This document shows positions 52,401 through 63,983 of a stretch of 64,000 nucleotides of DNA, piece by piece. The DNA comes from Protonemura montana (Eukaryota; Arthropoda; Insecta; Plecoptera; Nemouridae), in contig OX387609.1 of NCBI GenBank assembly GCA_947568835.1, positions 11,485,660 through 11,549,659 of the forward strand, written 5' to 3'. Positions within the stretch are counted from its first letter, which is position 1. Every line of letters starts with the position of its first letter. Below the pieces are notes generated by a model. It was not told the DNA's origin. It did not search any database and was given only the letters and a program-made list of their open reading frames with translations. The position numbers were made by a program, and so were the translations under genes.

Positions 52401-53779
52401 AATTTGATTTGTGTCTTTGCCTCTATTTGGATTAATCTAACTGGTAATTGCAAAAATATATTGGAGTGGAGTGCTTTTAAGAAACAATTGCATATTAAAG
52501 TGAAAAAAGACTGGAATATTACTACATTTTTCTTCCACAAGGTAGAGAAACAATTTTATTTGCTTAATAAGTCTGAGAGCCACCAGTTTCAAGACCACCT
52601 GTAGGTATGCATTTTCTTGCAGAAGGTCTTGTAGAAAAAATGGTCCTACATTGCTTTGAAGTTGGAGGTTCTAGTAAAAATATTGTAAAAACACCAACTG
52701 TAGTCATGGAAGTAATTACCTACAGCTAATCGACAGTGGATAGCAGATTTCCCTAACGACTTGATACAAGACATCAGCTGGAATGGCTTAATAAATTATA
52801 GTTTGGATTATTTCTCATTATAACTATGTCAACAGGCCTGGAATTTTCAATCTATTTTTATCAAGGAAATGATCATAAGTCTTTATATAGACAAGATGGA
52901 TAAAAATAATGAAATTCTGTGGGCCTGGAAAATTTGAAATTGATGCATGGTTTTTAATTTTACCTACCTATCCATAGTAAACCTGGTATACATCTAAATG
53001 GAAAGGTGTAATAACTTTATCCAACACATTTTTTTTTAAATATTGCATCAATTTTGTTCAATCTTCTAAACATTTTTCTAGATTAGTGAGACAGAAAAAA
53101 ACTTTTATGTAGTACCTACTAAAATGTCCTCATTTATGAGATGCAATTTAACCTCTCCACAACCTTCTCCCTTGTCTCCTGGGCATGAACCCTTCCCCAG
53201 TCACTTTTAGAGGCAAGTTTGATTTTAATTCCCTGGTTTTTATTGGAATTTGTCTGTGTTAAGTTTCTAAAATTCTATCATTAAACCAAATTCTGTAAAA
53301 CTTCCTTCAAATCGTGGTCTAAAACGATCACTGTAGGCTAAGAAAGGCAACACGAACAGAATGGTATACTGGGAAATGTCCTCGGGAAGAATTAGAAACC
53401 AACCCAAACGTGTAGACCTGTATTATTTGCTAATTGATATAACACTTAAGTATACTAATTAAGAATCTGCAATCCAGGTTATTCATCAAGTCAACCACCA
53501 TCTTGCTTTCTTCAAGAAATCTCCAAAATAACCAACATCATTCGCTGGGTTATGCTCATATTTAAAAAAATAAAATAATTGGTGCTTGCTGAGATTCTGA
53601 GAGAAACATGAAGGTTAGATAGTCTTACTGTTAGGAGAATCAACCGGCGAAATACTCTCCCCATTGCCGCTGTCTTCATCGTTGTCGAATGCTAAATCTA
53701 GTGTCACTGACTTTACTACTTCTCTAACGAAATCATCATGGTTATTACTAAGTACGTTTCTACGTGGATGTCTAACCAT
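37446..53779 (-). CDS. MATA-type HMG-box protein, eight coding exons (full-length form)
   Basis: The exons are 53629-53779, 51306-51866, 50167-50299, 48329-48426, 43101-43237, 38934-39179, 38191-38391 and 37446-37781. All phases agree and predict about 620 residues. The HMG box (about 249-320) is split over three exons: IPRPPNAFMLYANEYRRIIA, ENPNESNKEISVRLGNMWKT, then ERYFDLARVVDAEHKKKYP and YVYNPKEAR. The PRPPNAFMLY start and NKEIS resemble fungal MATA/sexM-type boxes more than typical SOX (RPMNAFMVW). The box would bend DNA in the minor groove. Exon 51.3-51.9 kb holds Tyr/Asn/Leu repeats (NYDLPNYDLSNYDLSSY). The tail is Gln-rich (YVQQQQQRMQHAQHAQ) and ends acidic and aromatic (DELYDEDETGLGLEDSGYTF). 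The start ATG at 53779 is the first after an acceptor at 53851; a 5' exon may exist. The 38191-38391 acceptor is chosen for phase and is the least certain. Confidence 0.8.
38130..38190 (-). repeat. Degenerate 5S-like segment beside an HMG-gene exon
   Basis: GGTCACCCATCCAACATCCC followed by GCAATGCTACTTAGCCTGAG parallels the reverse complement of 5S rRNA (GGTCACCCATCCAA...GTTGCTTAACTTCGGTGATC), with several changes. It lies directly downstream of the splice donor at 38190. It could be an old 5S-derived insertion. The similarity is limited to about 55 bp. Confidence 0.35.
39180..43100. other. Intron of the HMG-box gene with CpG-rich patches
   Basis: No exon is recognised. CpG-rich segments at 39540-39760, 40180-40450 (runs of CGACGC/GCCGACG units, then TCGCCATGGCAAC) and 40910-41010 look promoter- or enhancer-like. 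Open frames in these patches appear on both strands and are composition artefacts. Confidence 0.4.
43744..44363. repeat. 51-52-bp minisatellite, about 12 copies, a CACGTG in nearly every unit
   Basis: The unit runs CCACAATTCGCTGCTG, CACGTGCTTTTTGG, CCCGCCGTACCCCAGCAC, TGAA, with a period of 51-52 bp. About 12 copies are present; eleven have intact CACGTG and one has CACGTT. Small indels in C and T runs shift the reading frame from unit to unit. It lies in the HMG-gene intron, directly downstream of the alternative first exon. Confidence 0.9.
44721..44904 (-). CDS. Alternative first coding exon of the HMG-box gene (short form)
   Basis: Starts at the ATG at 44902-44904 and runs 61 codons plus one base to a donor (CACCAG|GTAAC) at 44720. 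The product is extremely Tyr/Gln/Asn/His-rich (CCDYYRNYQYSYRNHQQDFH, YYNDYPRYYQHE, SSYYQQYQYAPG). Phase 1 matches the acceptor at 43237 exactly as the regular exon 48329-48426 does. Joined with the four downstream exons it predicts about 367 residues that carry only the last part of the HMG box (YVYNPKEAR onwards). It therefore probably marks an internal promoter. The possibility that it is a skipped internal exon is weaker, because inclusion would split the HMG box. Confidence 0.65.
44905..48328. other. Intron / presumed internal promoter region of the HMG-box gene
   Basis: A candidate promoter for the short form lies upstream of 44904 (CpG-rich at 45250-45420). A poly(A) run of about 24 bases sits at 45548-45569. 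The second MITE copy is at 46513-46997. An open frame at 46087-46299 (KRKAKKDHLNKARPENVKIT) is basic but unsupported by splice sites or homology. Confidence 0.4.
46513..46997. mobile_element. MITE, copy 2 (right end lost)
   Basis: The left end GACCGATTTCACCAACGTCG matches the left end of copy 1 at 4319. Similarity continues through TTTTTAACAATGTGTTTT, the TAAAATTTATTTAATG region and CGCTGAATAAGCAAGATTT, but the right terminal inverted repeat is missing. The copy is diverged, so the family is old. Confidence 0.65.
48430..50165. other. Intron of the HMG-box gene
   Basis: The plus strand is open in overlapping frames at 48880-49370 (FPITLRDTLDQLSSEEIKLC; VFKDFHAATGKLLCFETRIA; LKYPGKLRMSVLKTPIKDP), which may be a frame-shifted remnant of a mobile gene. 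One reverse-complement unit of the 92-bp satellite lies at about 50000-50088. Confidence 0.35.
50635..50770 (-). repeat. Dispersed repeat related to the right flank of the Maverick
   Basis: The reverse complement contains GTTAATAACTTAACGTGCCA and CGGTAATTTGTTAATAGCTA, matching 21410-21515 (GTTAATTACTTAACGTGCCA; CCCGTTAATTTGTTATCTGC). It lies in an HMG-gene intron. Confidence 0.55.
51867..53628. other. Intron of the HMG-box gene, nothing recognised
   Basis: AT-rich with no repeats or exons that I can support. Confidence 0.4.
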
Positions 53780-53850
53780 ACTTGGGATTCCTCCAAAATT
53801 TTCTAAGAACCAGCGTGTGTTTTTAAAAAAATGCTTGACCGTTAAACTAA

Positions 53851-55522
53851 CTGAACAACCGCCTAACGAGATACCACGAAAGAAAAGGAAGGTGAGTCAC
53901 AAACGTCACTTCCCTCTTCACCCACCCCATCCAACTAGGACGGAATTCCCGGTAAATTTAACCACCCATCTAGTAATCTGATTCGGCTTCCTTTTAATCA
54001 GATTGTTGTGAAATTGGTTACTACTTGTTGATTTTTAATTGCTAATACGATAGATCGGACGGCTTGTCAAAGAGGGACCTCTATTTCTATAAATAAGCTT
54101 TGAGTAAACATTTTTCGAAATGTGTCCCTTTTTCTAGGAATTGAGCAGAGTTCGCGGTAAGGGCGACTCCGTCGCTACCTGTAGGTTTAATTTCGAAATA
54201 TCTTTAAATTAATTTGGAATCAAATACATGTTTGTTTGGGTAATAATCTACAGTTAACATCGCTTATGATGACAATTACGTGCTATAAGGGTTCCAAAAC
54301 TCCAAAACCATTAGAAAAAAATACAGTTAAGGTCCGCTATCAGAGATATTTTTGATCGGCAATAAAATCCTTGGAAGATTTAATAGGAAATTGATACAAA
54401 TTAATTAATTACATTTAATTAAATCCGATTATTTATAAAAAGATGTGCAAAAAAATATTTTGCTTCATTAAAAATTCATTCATTGTCAGAAATGACTGTA
54501 AAATATACTTACTTAGTTGTACTCACCCTCAGGATACCTGTGCTTCTTCTTTCTCTCAAGCTGTACTAATCAATTACTACTTGAATGTATCACAGTTCCT
54601 TAACCTCCCTTCCCTTGTTCATCCAAATATACCCTAGGCATACCTAAGTATACCTACACCTACACTACACAGCCCATGGTTCCTGATTTTTGGAGCCCAT
54701 ATCAGCAAAGGCGTACAATTTTCAAACGGGACTTCCAGCGTTACTCAATTAAAATATTGGTGGTGAAGGTTGTGAACGGTATCTTAATCAATTACTTTTC
54801 ACAATTCTCTTGTAAGAACTATGTGACTTAAAATTGAGTTACAAGTATGTATTCATGATATCATTCAGTCTTCACTGAGCATCCACTTGCTTGCGATGTT
54901 TAATAATGAACTGGGGCTAAGAATCCTTCTTAGTGCTCAAGTGCAGGTCCAATTCAGATACATACACCCAGAAAACTTATCAAAATTGGGGCAGTTATGA
55001 ACTCACCTTGTGCAAATTCATTCCGAAGCCTGGAGCTAAAGCTCGCCATCAAACAGCTCGTCTTTGTTGTTATAGTTTAAATTGTTGGCTTCACATTATC
55101 CCAGTCAAGAATAAGCCTGCCAATTAGTTTGACAACTATGAGACGTCTTTTTGGCATATAGGATGGGAACCTTCGACAAGAATTGGATGAACAATCGGAC
55201 TTGTAGAAATAACTCAAGGACGTGACTTCAAAAACTATTTTGTTTATATAGCAATCATTTGTTCTGTTTCCATGGAGCAGTTTTAAAGTATTTTTACTGT
55301 ACATGCAAACTGTCAATCTCAACCTAAGATGAATATGAAATTAAATAATTAATAGGCAATATCAAAAGTTTAAGATACAAAAACCTTATTACTAAACTAG
55401 ACATACAAAGAAGCTTTTCCTGATTTATAAAAAAGCTAAACAAATGAAAAAAGGAAGGCTGATGATGAATGGAATAGAAATCACATGCTTGGCTTGTGAG
55501 TTGTGTGTACAAATGTCCTAGA
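53851..55522. other. Intergenic DNA between the HMG-box gene and Mad2
   Basis: AT-rich. Any 5' non-coding exon and the promoter of the full-length HMG form should lie here, because a strong acceptor (CCTTTTCTTTCG...GTTGTTCAG) ends at 53851. The Mad2 3' end also lies here. No other gene is recognised. Confidence 0.4.
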
Positions 55523-56919
55523 TTAATCAGTTGCTCTGTAACTAACAATAGTCTCCATTTTATGCAGAGATGTCGAATATGTTTTCAGTTGAAGCTGTTG
55601 CGAATTAGTGATGAAGCAGGGTTCCGTTTCATCCCACATAGAAGGCACTTCACAATCGGGAGACGTGTAAATTTGAAGATCGAATGAACCTGAAATTAAA
55701 ATACAAAGATTAAAAATAATTTTATGGTTTCACTTTCTTGAAAACTTAGTACATATAAACTCTCAAGATAGACAATGATTTTGTAAGCCCAGAGTAAAAA
55801 TTTGAGTTTTTTTTTAATGTTAGTGTTAACGTAGGTTGTCTTGAATGACAGCAAACTTATCAACAAGTACCACAAATTCCTTGCATACCTTGTCATGTCA
55901 TTTTTGTCACGCTAGGCCAGAATTACCTTACCTAAATCTGTTGTGTAAAAATAAAGATCGAGGAGCCTTTTGGAGTTGTCAAGACCACTCTGACCTCATT
56001 TTCCAAACGTAGGCAGATGACAAAATCGAAGGATTTGACGAAGTAACATTTTTTTGCAATTTCTACCTCAGATGCTTTACCAGATAACAACCAAATGCAC
56101 ACAAAATGGTTTTTTTTTTTGGCACCAGCAATCAAGTTTTACATGCTTCTAAAATCATTGTTTATATCTATGCCCTGACAGAAGGTTTTAGACAAATTAA
56201 ACCAAAGCAAAACGCATCCCTGATATAGTTCAAATGATTTCTTACACAAATCATCGAGCAGAGGTAGGAACGTAATTGTGGCACATATTTGACGCAGGAC
56301 ATCTCGGATCTCTTTCTGGATAAGCTGCAAATCTTTGTTCCCAATGCTATTTTTATTTCCAGCATTGATGTCGGTGCTGTTGTAATCCACATTGAAATCC
56401 CAGCGTTCTAGCACTTCTTTTCTATTGACACTTGATATCACCAATGACATCTTTTGCATTTTTTTGTTAACAAGCCATTCTGAAAAAAATTAAGTTTATG
56501 AATACTTGCTGTTTTGTTTGAGAAGCAAATCAACAAGGCAATGTTGCACAAAGGAAATTGGATGTGCTCTAGCCGTGAAGTCAGACAAACCTTGAGATTG
56601 GCCCAAAACGGTAGTCAAAAATGAGATAATTTTCGGATCAGTGGACATCAAAATAGTAAGTCCAAATTGTTGTGATGGCGTAAATGTCTCAGCTGGATAA
56701 ATCCCACGCTGGTACAAAATACTGTTTATGCCAAAACCTGCAAATGCCAGAAATAAAAGTTAGGTTATGAACGAGTAATCACAAGACATGCTAAAAACAT
56801 GATAATTTTTACGTTTATTTCTATAAAACGAGTGAAACACACTTACTCAAATATTCGGCAACCAAACTAGCTGACCCCTTAAGCGTAATTTGCTTTGACT
56901 CGGCCGTTCTAAGTGCCAT
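55523..56919 (-). CDS. mad2: Mitotic spindle assembly checkpoint protein Mad2 (HORMA domain)
   Basis: Four exons (56847-56919, 56591-56737, 56246-56479, 55523-55689) with GT-AG introns and matching phases encode 206 residues; human MAD2L1 has 205. Mad2 switches between open and closed HORMA forms, binds Mad1 at unattached kinetochores and Cdc20 in the checkpoint complex, and delays anaphase. Diagnostic segments are ITLKGSASLVAEYL, FGINSILYQRGIYPAETF, LVISSVNRKEVLERWDF, IRDVLRQICATITFLPLL and the C-terminal safety belt (DCEVPSMWDETEPCFITNSQ, LKTYSTSLHKMETIVSY). The short internal loop SIGNKDLQ differs from vertebrates, as usual in insects. The gene is complete, with no sign of decay. Confidence 0.96.
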
Positions 56920-57610
56920 GGCCAAAATTACCTCCGTTTACAGATTGGCGGCAAAATCCTTTCTGAAGTTGACACATGCCGACCGGCGTGAAGAAGGCAC
57001 CCTGGCACTCAGTTATGCAACGCGGGCTGCCTAAACAGCAAGGCAATCCAGAAACAGAACCAAAACAGAACTAACCTTTGAAAACCCTCAAAATATAGGC
57101 CAAAATATGGATGTGGTCGTCTAGGTGGGTTCAAATTTTTCCCTCTTTCGGGGTTGCTACAATCAAGTTATTTTTGCCACTTAATAGTGATTTGGCATCT
57201 GTCAAAAACATCCTCAAAAGAAAAAAGCATCTTGATCCTGCGCGAAGGTTTGGTCACCTACCTCAGTTAAAATATGAAATCCTGGAAATTTAAGCATTCA
57301 GATTCCAGAAAATGATTTAGTTGGCCAAACTCGATTTCCGTTTAGCATGATGCAGGTGATAAACGTGGAAATTTCTCCGCGGATGCATACACATCCACGG
57401 CAATTAAGTTTTAACGCAGAGCCATCAAGTACCACAAACTGGGACTCAGAGCCAAAAGTATTGTGAAACAAATTTATTTTATGAAAAAAATTTCAATGAA
57501 ATAGAATGTATTTAAAATTTTCCAACTCAAATTACAAAAATAAAAAACTTACAAAAGATAAATATAATATGATTAAAAAAATTTGTTTTATTACCTACAC
57601 ATTTGTGATT
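56920..57610. other. Mad2 upstream region, no gene
   Basis: Holds the presumed Mad2 promoter near 56920-57050, which is CpG-richer (GACCGGCGTGAAG, CAACGCGGGCTGC). Nothing else is recognised. Confidence 0.4.
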
Positions 57611-57849
57611 TTAGTTAAATATGTGGGTTATGAATAGACTGAGTCTAGGTGGAAGAGGTTTAATTTTCATCGAAACCATGGCTTGAGTGTTTTTTTCAAT
57701 TGAAGGTTTGGCCTCAATATTTTCCTTAAAGCCGATGAGTTTGTAACGTTGTTCAAAACGCTCATTCGGAGAATGCTGGCTACTGGAGCAGTTCCGTAAT
57801 CCAAGCCAACGACTCGCTGAATTACAGCTCGTGTACTGGCGCAATGGAT
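57611..57849 (-). CDS. Possible terminal exon of an unknown minus-strand gene
   Basis: An acceptor-like TGATACATCGTTCAG (ending at 57850) precedes 79 codons (entry phase 1) to TAA at 57611-57613. The composition is protein-like (RQYTSCNSASRWLGLRNCSS, EQRYKLIGFKENIEAKPS, SMKIKPLPPRLSLFI). No family is recognised and no upstream exon found, so it could be an exon remnant. Confidence 0.3.
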
Positions 57850-59653
57850 CTGAACGATGTATCAGATGTAAGGATCGTAACTTTACGCTTAGGTAACAGC
57901 CTTATGCCACTCATGCAAAATGTCACAAAGTAATTTACAAGAAGAAATTTGGTCAGAGAAATTTGCTTCAGAAAAATATGCTAGAACTTCAATTTTGCTT
58001 ACCACTACTGGGAAAATTAAATGAACACAAAATATTTCTATTTAGAAACGAGAGGCGAGGAATACTTAAACGCTAGGATATATTTAATGTAATTTTACTG
58101 CAATTTTTGTGTTTTTAACAAGTATTTCAATTAATTTATGAAATCTTCCAGCATCAATTTATTTACTAGTAAACATTAAAAGTAACGAGTCCTGAATTAA
58201 AAAGTTTACTTACAAAATGAGATTTTTTTAGGTTCCACAATTCTTTACACATTCTTTATTTCTTTCACGAGAAATGTAAAAAAAAACCCGAATATTAATT
58301 ATCTTTCCAGCTGGGTTGAGTGACAATATTTTAGTTAAAGACTTCCAACAATGACCTATAAAGGTCAGTATTTGTTTAGTTTTATATTTGGATCCATAGC
58401 AATAGGGTTTTTTTTTCTCTGGCAAAGTACCGGTTTCAAAATTCCAGTCAATTTCCCTCGACACTTTTTTTAGCTGGGAAAAACACTTCAGTATTAAAGG
58501 TTAATAAGATTAGAAACTGACAGAATCACAGAACTACCAAGTAAGGTCATAGGAATATAAAATGAATATATGAGGAATATATGAGGAATAAAACTACCCA
58601 CACCAGTGACTTTTCATCCAGTTAATTTCAGCTTACCGATCTTTTAGTCTTACAACTTCAGCACTAATCAAATGTTTTTCAACACAAAACAGATAGGTAT
58701 TCCTTAACCCACGTGGTTGCGAATAATTCAGGTATATTAATAAATAAAATACAGCCTAATAAAATACTTATTATTTAAAAAATAGCGCAAAATTGAAGAA
58801 GAGCACTGCAAGAGTCACCCAGCAGCGATTTAGAAAACCTTTTTCTCGACAGTAGTGGCACCTAGGTGTGAATTCTGAACCAAAAGCAAATCAGCTGGTT
58901 TCGTCGCACTTGCTGTTAGACGTCACATTTTCGAGAGCACACATTCTTCATGAGGCATACTTAAGAAATGTGTCGTAGAAAGGAAGTGTTACAATGAACT
59001 TGAATCATATATTTCCGTTACTTTGTTACGGTTGTTTCAGTTTGCGTGACAGCAATGGGTTCATTGATTTTTACTTGTTTACTTTGTCGAGAGACATTAC
59101 TTAAAGAGTAAATTCGAATGAAACAAGTGTGGGACAACTTCTTCAACTCGTGTTTCGTAATTTTTGAAGTTATTGTGTAAATCGAGGCACATGGAAAATG
59201 GGTTAAACACTAGAAAAAAGGTTATAGCCATGCTTTACACTGAAACTATTATATTTTGTGACTTCTTGACCCATCTTGATAAGATTGTTGCAAACGCATG
59301 AGGCAACATAGCACATTTGTAAAAGGGTGAAGGTTGTAGACTGCAAGGCAGCATGCAAATTGCTTTGACTAATCTAAAATAAGATTAGCTTGTCAGTTAA
59401 TGACAAACCAGACTAATTATAGGTGAGGAACTGGCATGCTTACGCTTTGTGCTCAACTTGACAGTTGTACTTTGCACCTTGCCCTTTGGACAACGCTCAA
59501 TTAACTAATTGTTAGAACATCGAATCATCGCTTTTATCTTAACATGAGTAAAAAGCATGGCCAAAGTAAATTCAAAGTGCTACAGACCGCCAGTTGTGGA
59601 ACGATGTGAATCTTACCAACACATGCAAGTGACGCGAGAAGAAAGTTTTTCAA
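57850..59653. other. Intergenic DNA, no gene recognised
   Basis: AT-rich. The open frame at 58228-58464 (minus) crosses a nine-base A run and lacks splice support. The SMSr promoter should lie just left of 59654. Confidence 0.4.
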
Positions 59654-62600
59654 ATGAATAATTTCATCAACAAGTTCCATTTGTTTTTAAGAATGGCATC
59701 GCCTGTAACGGACTGGTCGGACAAAGAAGTCGGTGATTGGCTCCGTTTGCACCACCATGAAAAGTATGTTCATCTTTTGTGCAACGTTCATGGCATCGAT
59801 GGCAAAGCGTTGCTGCTCTTGACTGAATCAGACTTCAAAAATCCACCAATCAACATACAGGTGCGTACACAAAAATAAAGCCAATTACAAAAACTTAACA
59901 GTTACAGTTGAATTTTTCGAACAACAAAATGAAGTACGTATCTAAAATTTGCAAGCTTAATAATAATAATAATAATTATTTATTTATTTTTCGATTGACC
60001 AAAAACTTTGGTATGACTATGAGCTATGCCATTACAATAATTTTGTGTTTACACTCAGTCATATTATATTATATTTTACATAGTCACTTATTCTAATTCT
60101 ATTACATTCAAATTACACTGTCTTAAAGGCTAAAAAACTATTTACAGATTAAAATGCGTTATCTGCTAAGAATTTTTTAACATTCATTTTAAATACCTCG
60201 TCATCTCTTATGGTTTTTTTGGTGTTGATAAGGGACAGTTTTTTGTTATGGTAAGTAACGGACTTGCTCTGTTGAGATTGACTTGCGGTCCTAAAAAGGA
60301 CCTTTTTAGGACCGCACCCAACATTCACCCAAGGCTCTGAACCACTTCACCAAACCAGTATTTTGTTAACTTGCAACAGAAGTATTCGATGTTAAAGCCG
60401 AGTGTGTTTATCGCAGATCCTGGGAGATGTGAAACGGCTGACTTCGAGTGTTCGTCGACTGCAGCTGGAAAACCAGCCGGCGTTGCTGGCCCTCGGCTAC
60501 GATCCCGCCTCCCTGCTTCAAGTCACTGGGTCATCTCATCTCGCTGCTGGGTCGCTTCTGTCACATCACTACTTTGCCACCCCGCGCACGGAGGTAGGAA
60601 TCGAAACCAGCCACTTACTGGTTTTCCATATATCATGTTGGGTATTTGCAGACGATGAAAATTACTACATACTTGCATACAATTACATAAATTTATTTAT
60701 AGAATTTATACAATAAAAAAGCAACACAAAAATTAATAAAAAAATGCGCATTAACCATTTGCTTCTAAAACTGTAAATGTGTTGGTAATATTATTTAGCA
60801 CACGCAGAAACAAGTCATGCTGTGGTGATAATAATGAATTATAAGTGAAGAAATATTGATAACAGGTAAATTACAGTAGTAATTACAGTTAATATCAGAA
60901 TGATAATATAATAACACAGTTAGTCCTGGTTGGACGTTAACCAGGAATCAGAACTGAAATAGATTGTTGCTTAAGTTACACTTTCTTCTGAGCAAATGAG
61001 CTGGCAACACGTGGTAACGGTAGTTATGGCGCTTGTGGCTGTCCCTTTTAAAAAACCTCTACAATTTAATAATTACGACGTTAAATATTAATACATCTAG
61101 TATAACAATCGTTGAGTCTAGCACTAATAAAGATTAATTGATCGTAAAACAGTCTTATATGCGAGTAATCTGCAAGAAATAACGGACCTCAATAAAACCC
61201 CAATAAAACGACGGTGTGACACTGCCTAGCAGAGTATGGTTTAGTCCTCAAAGAACTCTTTTCGATTGCAAAATGGTCTTTTTTTTTCTGCTCCAGCACT
61301 TTGAATTTTAGGTAATTTTTTACTTAAAAAATGTTAAACAATACTCAAACCTTATGCGTTTTTTCTTGTATGGGATTCTATTTCCAGTAAAATTACCTGG
61401 ATTCATATGATGGTACAAGAAAATGAGGATCATTGATTTGAAATCTGATGTTAAACATCACTTGTCTCATTATCATTATTTTTTAAAATCTACTTCCTGG
61501 CTGAATATTGAATTATAAGGTACAAGAAAGTGTTTATATGCCATAAAATCACATAAAATTTACGTCTTTTTTATTTGTACCGTAAAATTCCTTCACTTTT
61601 TAAAGTATTGAGTTACACACCTATTTTGCCTACACGCCTATTTACTTTCAACACACTTGAACTAAAGAGGGTATTTGCATTACTCATCTAATTATTTAAT
61701 CTTGAACTTTGATGCTTTGAGTCAAGTTCAAAGATCTACAAAGAATCACACATTTGTTTCATGTTTTGACAACATTCTCAGTCAGATCTGAAGTAATCTC
61801 GATTGAATTGCACCCATCGGTACTTGACAGATATAATTACAAAATGCCCCGCTCTTACTTAGTTGATTGTGACAGTACCTACTCAGTTTTTTTAGGTTAG
61901 GTTAGTTTTTTTATGGTTAGTTAAAAGTAATCATGTTTTTGATAAGGTTTCATTCTTACCTGAGTCACCCTTTGAGAAAATAAGATTATTGGTCAACATG
62001 TTATTAACTTGTAAATCTGTTATTATTGGAGTTTGATACTTTTAATAATTTTTTGTTTGTTTTTAAGATCAATCCAAGATAACAAAACAAAAATAATACT
62101 TGTGACCTACATTTTTTAAATTTTCTTAATACAAACGATTCAAGTAAAGCATGGACAATTTTATCTAACAGCATCATGATAACTAATCCCAGAACTTGAG
62201 ATAATGTGAATGTGCTTGGGTCTATTGACCCTTTGTAAATTTACTTTTGCAATATTTCCAATGAGTATAAATATATTTGTTTAAGATATTATTATCTGGA
62301 TATATACAAAAGCAGCAGGAAGTTAAAAACTCTTCTATTATTTTTATTATGCAAGATAGATTATGCAAGAACCAGTTGATGACTCACTGTCACAAGATTT
62401 TATAATCGTATTCGAATTATATTTTAAATGCATAACTATCATTGCTGATTGCCCAGCCACTAATTAAATCAATCACATGCTTCAATGATTCGGTATTGAA
62501 TTCAAGGTTAAACCTTGAGAAAAAAAAAAGAGACCGCTTTTCGTGACCATTGATCCAAGTTATTATCTTCAATGTTTCAACAGATTTTTTTTTTTACAAC

Positions 62601-63613
62601 TCGAGCGCGTGTCGCTTTTTTTCTTCCCTTGTTGACAAGTTGGTTGGTACTTTGTGTCTATTCTTTATCTTTATTGCTTTGTACACCTCAGAATTTTCAG
62701 TTTTGCCACTCAAAGGTGCCCAAAAAGGCAACAAAGCAAACAAAAGAAAATTGTTTAAGACCACTGTCCATTCCAAGATGGTTTGGATATTTGCAGTAAC
62801 GCAATAATGTGAAATTTTACTAAAATCAAAAGGAACTTTACTGGTTTTCATAGTTTGTTCAACAGAAAAAATAAAACAAGGTATGAAGTACAATCTTTAA
62901 GACAATATAGATGCCATGTGCCATAATATGGCAATATGGTAAGAGACAAAAATAAACAATAGGATGCAATTTGTTGCTGAAACATGTCAGCTGTCAGAAT
63001 TGATTTATTTGGCTGCATTGTCAAATGTATCTTCTACCGAGGATATTCTATTCAATTCTATTTCTGGTGTTTACTTGATGGGAAGGGGTGGGGGTAGGTA
63101 CGTGGGTTGGCAACACAGCTTAGATGGTCAAGTCGAGACGGGTTGAAATGTTGACACCTGACAAGATGGACATGAATCGAACAAATACCCTCTTGATGGG
63201 AAGGGGTGGGGGTAGGTACGTGAGTTGGCAACACAGCTTAGATGGTCGAGTCGAGACGGGTTGAAATGTTGACACCTGACAAGATGGACATTAATCGAAC
63301 AAAGACCCTCCTGATGGGAAGGGGTGGGGGTAGATACGTGAGTTGGCAACACAGCTTAGATGGTCGATTCGAAACGGGTTGAAATGTTGACACCTGACAA
63401 GTTGGACATGAATCGAACAAAGACCCTCCTGATGGGAAGGACCTGATTCTCTAATACCTAGCCTTGTGACGTTTTGTTTTCAGGGCAGCGCAGACTCGAT
63501 CCTCTTCAACGACCTCGAGGCACACAGTCCGAGCCACTACACTCCGCCCCTCTCGGAAGACGGCCGGGCCTCGAGACTCCGCCCCGAGATATGGAAGACC
63601 ATGATCAGCCTTG
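59654..63613 (+). CDS. SMSr: Sphingomyelin synthase-related protein 1 (SAMD8/SMSr), first three coding exons, 3' partial
   Basis: Coding exons are 59654-59860, 60417-60593 and 63484-63613; the next exon is beyond the window. In vertebrates and flies this ER enzyme makes ceramide phosphoethanolamine and guards ceramide levels. Exon 1 encodes the N-terminal SAM domain (VTDWSDKEVGDWLRLHHHEK, IDGKALLLLTESDFKNPPI). Exon 2 continues with ILGDVKRLTSSVRRLQLENQ, matching the VLGDIKRLMLSVRKLQ region of human SAMD8. Exon 3 ends near RLRPEIWKTMISL, the stretch just before the first membrane helix (human LDPEYWKTILS). The catalytic LPP-like membrane domain is therefore outside the window. The ATG at 59693 (MASPVTDW) is the more likely start, and 59654 is the most upstream in-frame ATG. 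Exon 3 ends in phase 1 at 63613. Confidence 0.88.
60284..60316. repeat. Perfect 33-bp palindrome in SMSr intron 1
   Basis: TGCGGTCCTAAAAAGG (60284-60299), a central A, then the exact reverse complement CCTTTTTAGGACCGCA (60301-60316). It could extrude as a cruciform or be two abutting ends of small inverted-repeat elements. Confidence 0.9.
60991..61070 (+). repeat. Uninterrupted relative of the Maverick insertion site
   Basis: AGCAAATGAGCTGGCAACACGTGGTAACGG here carries CACGTG once (61008-61013). The left flank of the Maverick (TCAAATGAGCCGGCAA) and its right flank (GTAACGGTAGTT, TGGCGCTTG) join on it. It is a paralogous repeat copy, not the allelic site, but it independently fixes the element ends. 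Confidence 0.85.
61071..63076. other. SMSr intron 2, nothing recognised
   Basis: AT-rich intron DNA with no supported exon. Overlapping open frames at 62550-62893 on both strands are unsupported. Confidence 0.4.
63077..63440. repeat. 118-bp tandem repeat, just over 3 copies, in SMSr intron 2
   Basis: Units start at 63077, 63195 and 63313, and a partial one at 63431, an exact 118-bp period. They contain GATGGGAAGGGGTGGGGGTA, GTTGGCAACACAGCTTAGAT and GTTGAAATGTTGACACCTGA. Open frames on the minus strand are repeat translations. The array ends about 45 bp before the exon 3 acceptor. Confidence 0.9.
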
Positions 63614-63983
63614 GTACGTCACAACAATCGCTCGGCCGCCTGTAACTTTTGTTTCCCAAACTCTCAATAATCAAATTAACCTTATATAAAAGCTTTAAAA
63701 TTGCGATGTTCAACTTTTTAGTTTGTATCTGACCAGCTGACCAGCTGACCAGCTGGGGTAACATTTTTCTGTACATGTTGATTTAAATTGCGAAATTTGG
63801 TTAAAAACTTGTGCAATTGGGTTATAATTGTTCAAAATTAAAATCTCTATCCTATTGTGACACTTTGAGGGTGATTTGAAAGCGTTTTTTTGGTGAAATA
63901 TTGATAATTGTGTTTGAAATTTCCTGCCTAGGAAAATTGGAGCCATGTCTCACAGTTCGATTTTTATTTCATTCAAAACTTGC

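Noticed and set aside
53664..53981. 105-codon plus-strand open frame
   Set aside because: It is largely antisense to the HMG-gene exon 53629-53850, which has splice sites and matching phase.
62550..62893. Overlapping open frames on both strands in SMSr intron 2
   Set aside because: No homology or splice support. Open frames on both strands suggest chance.
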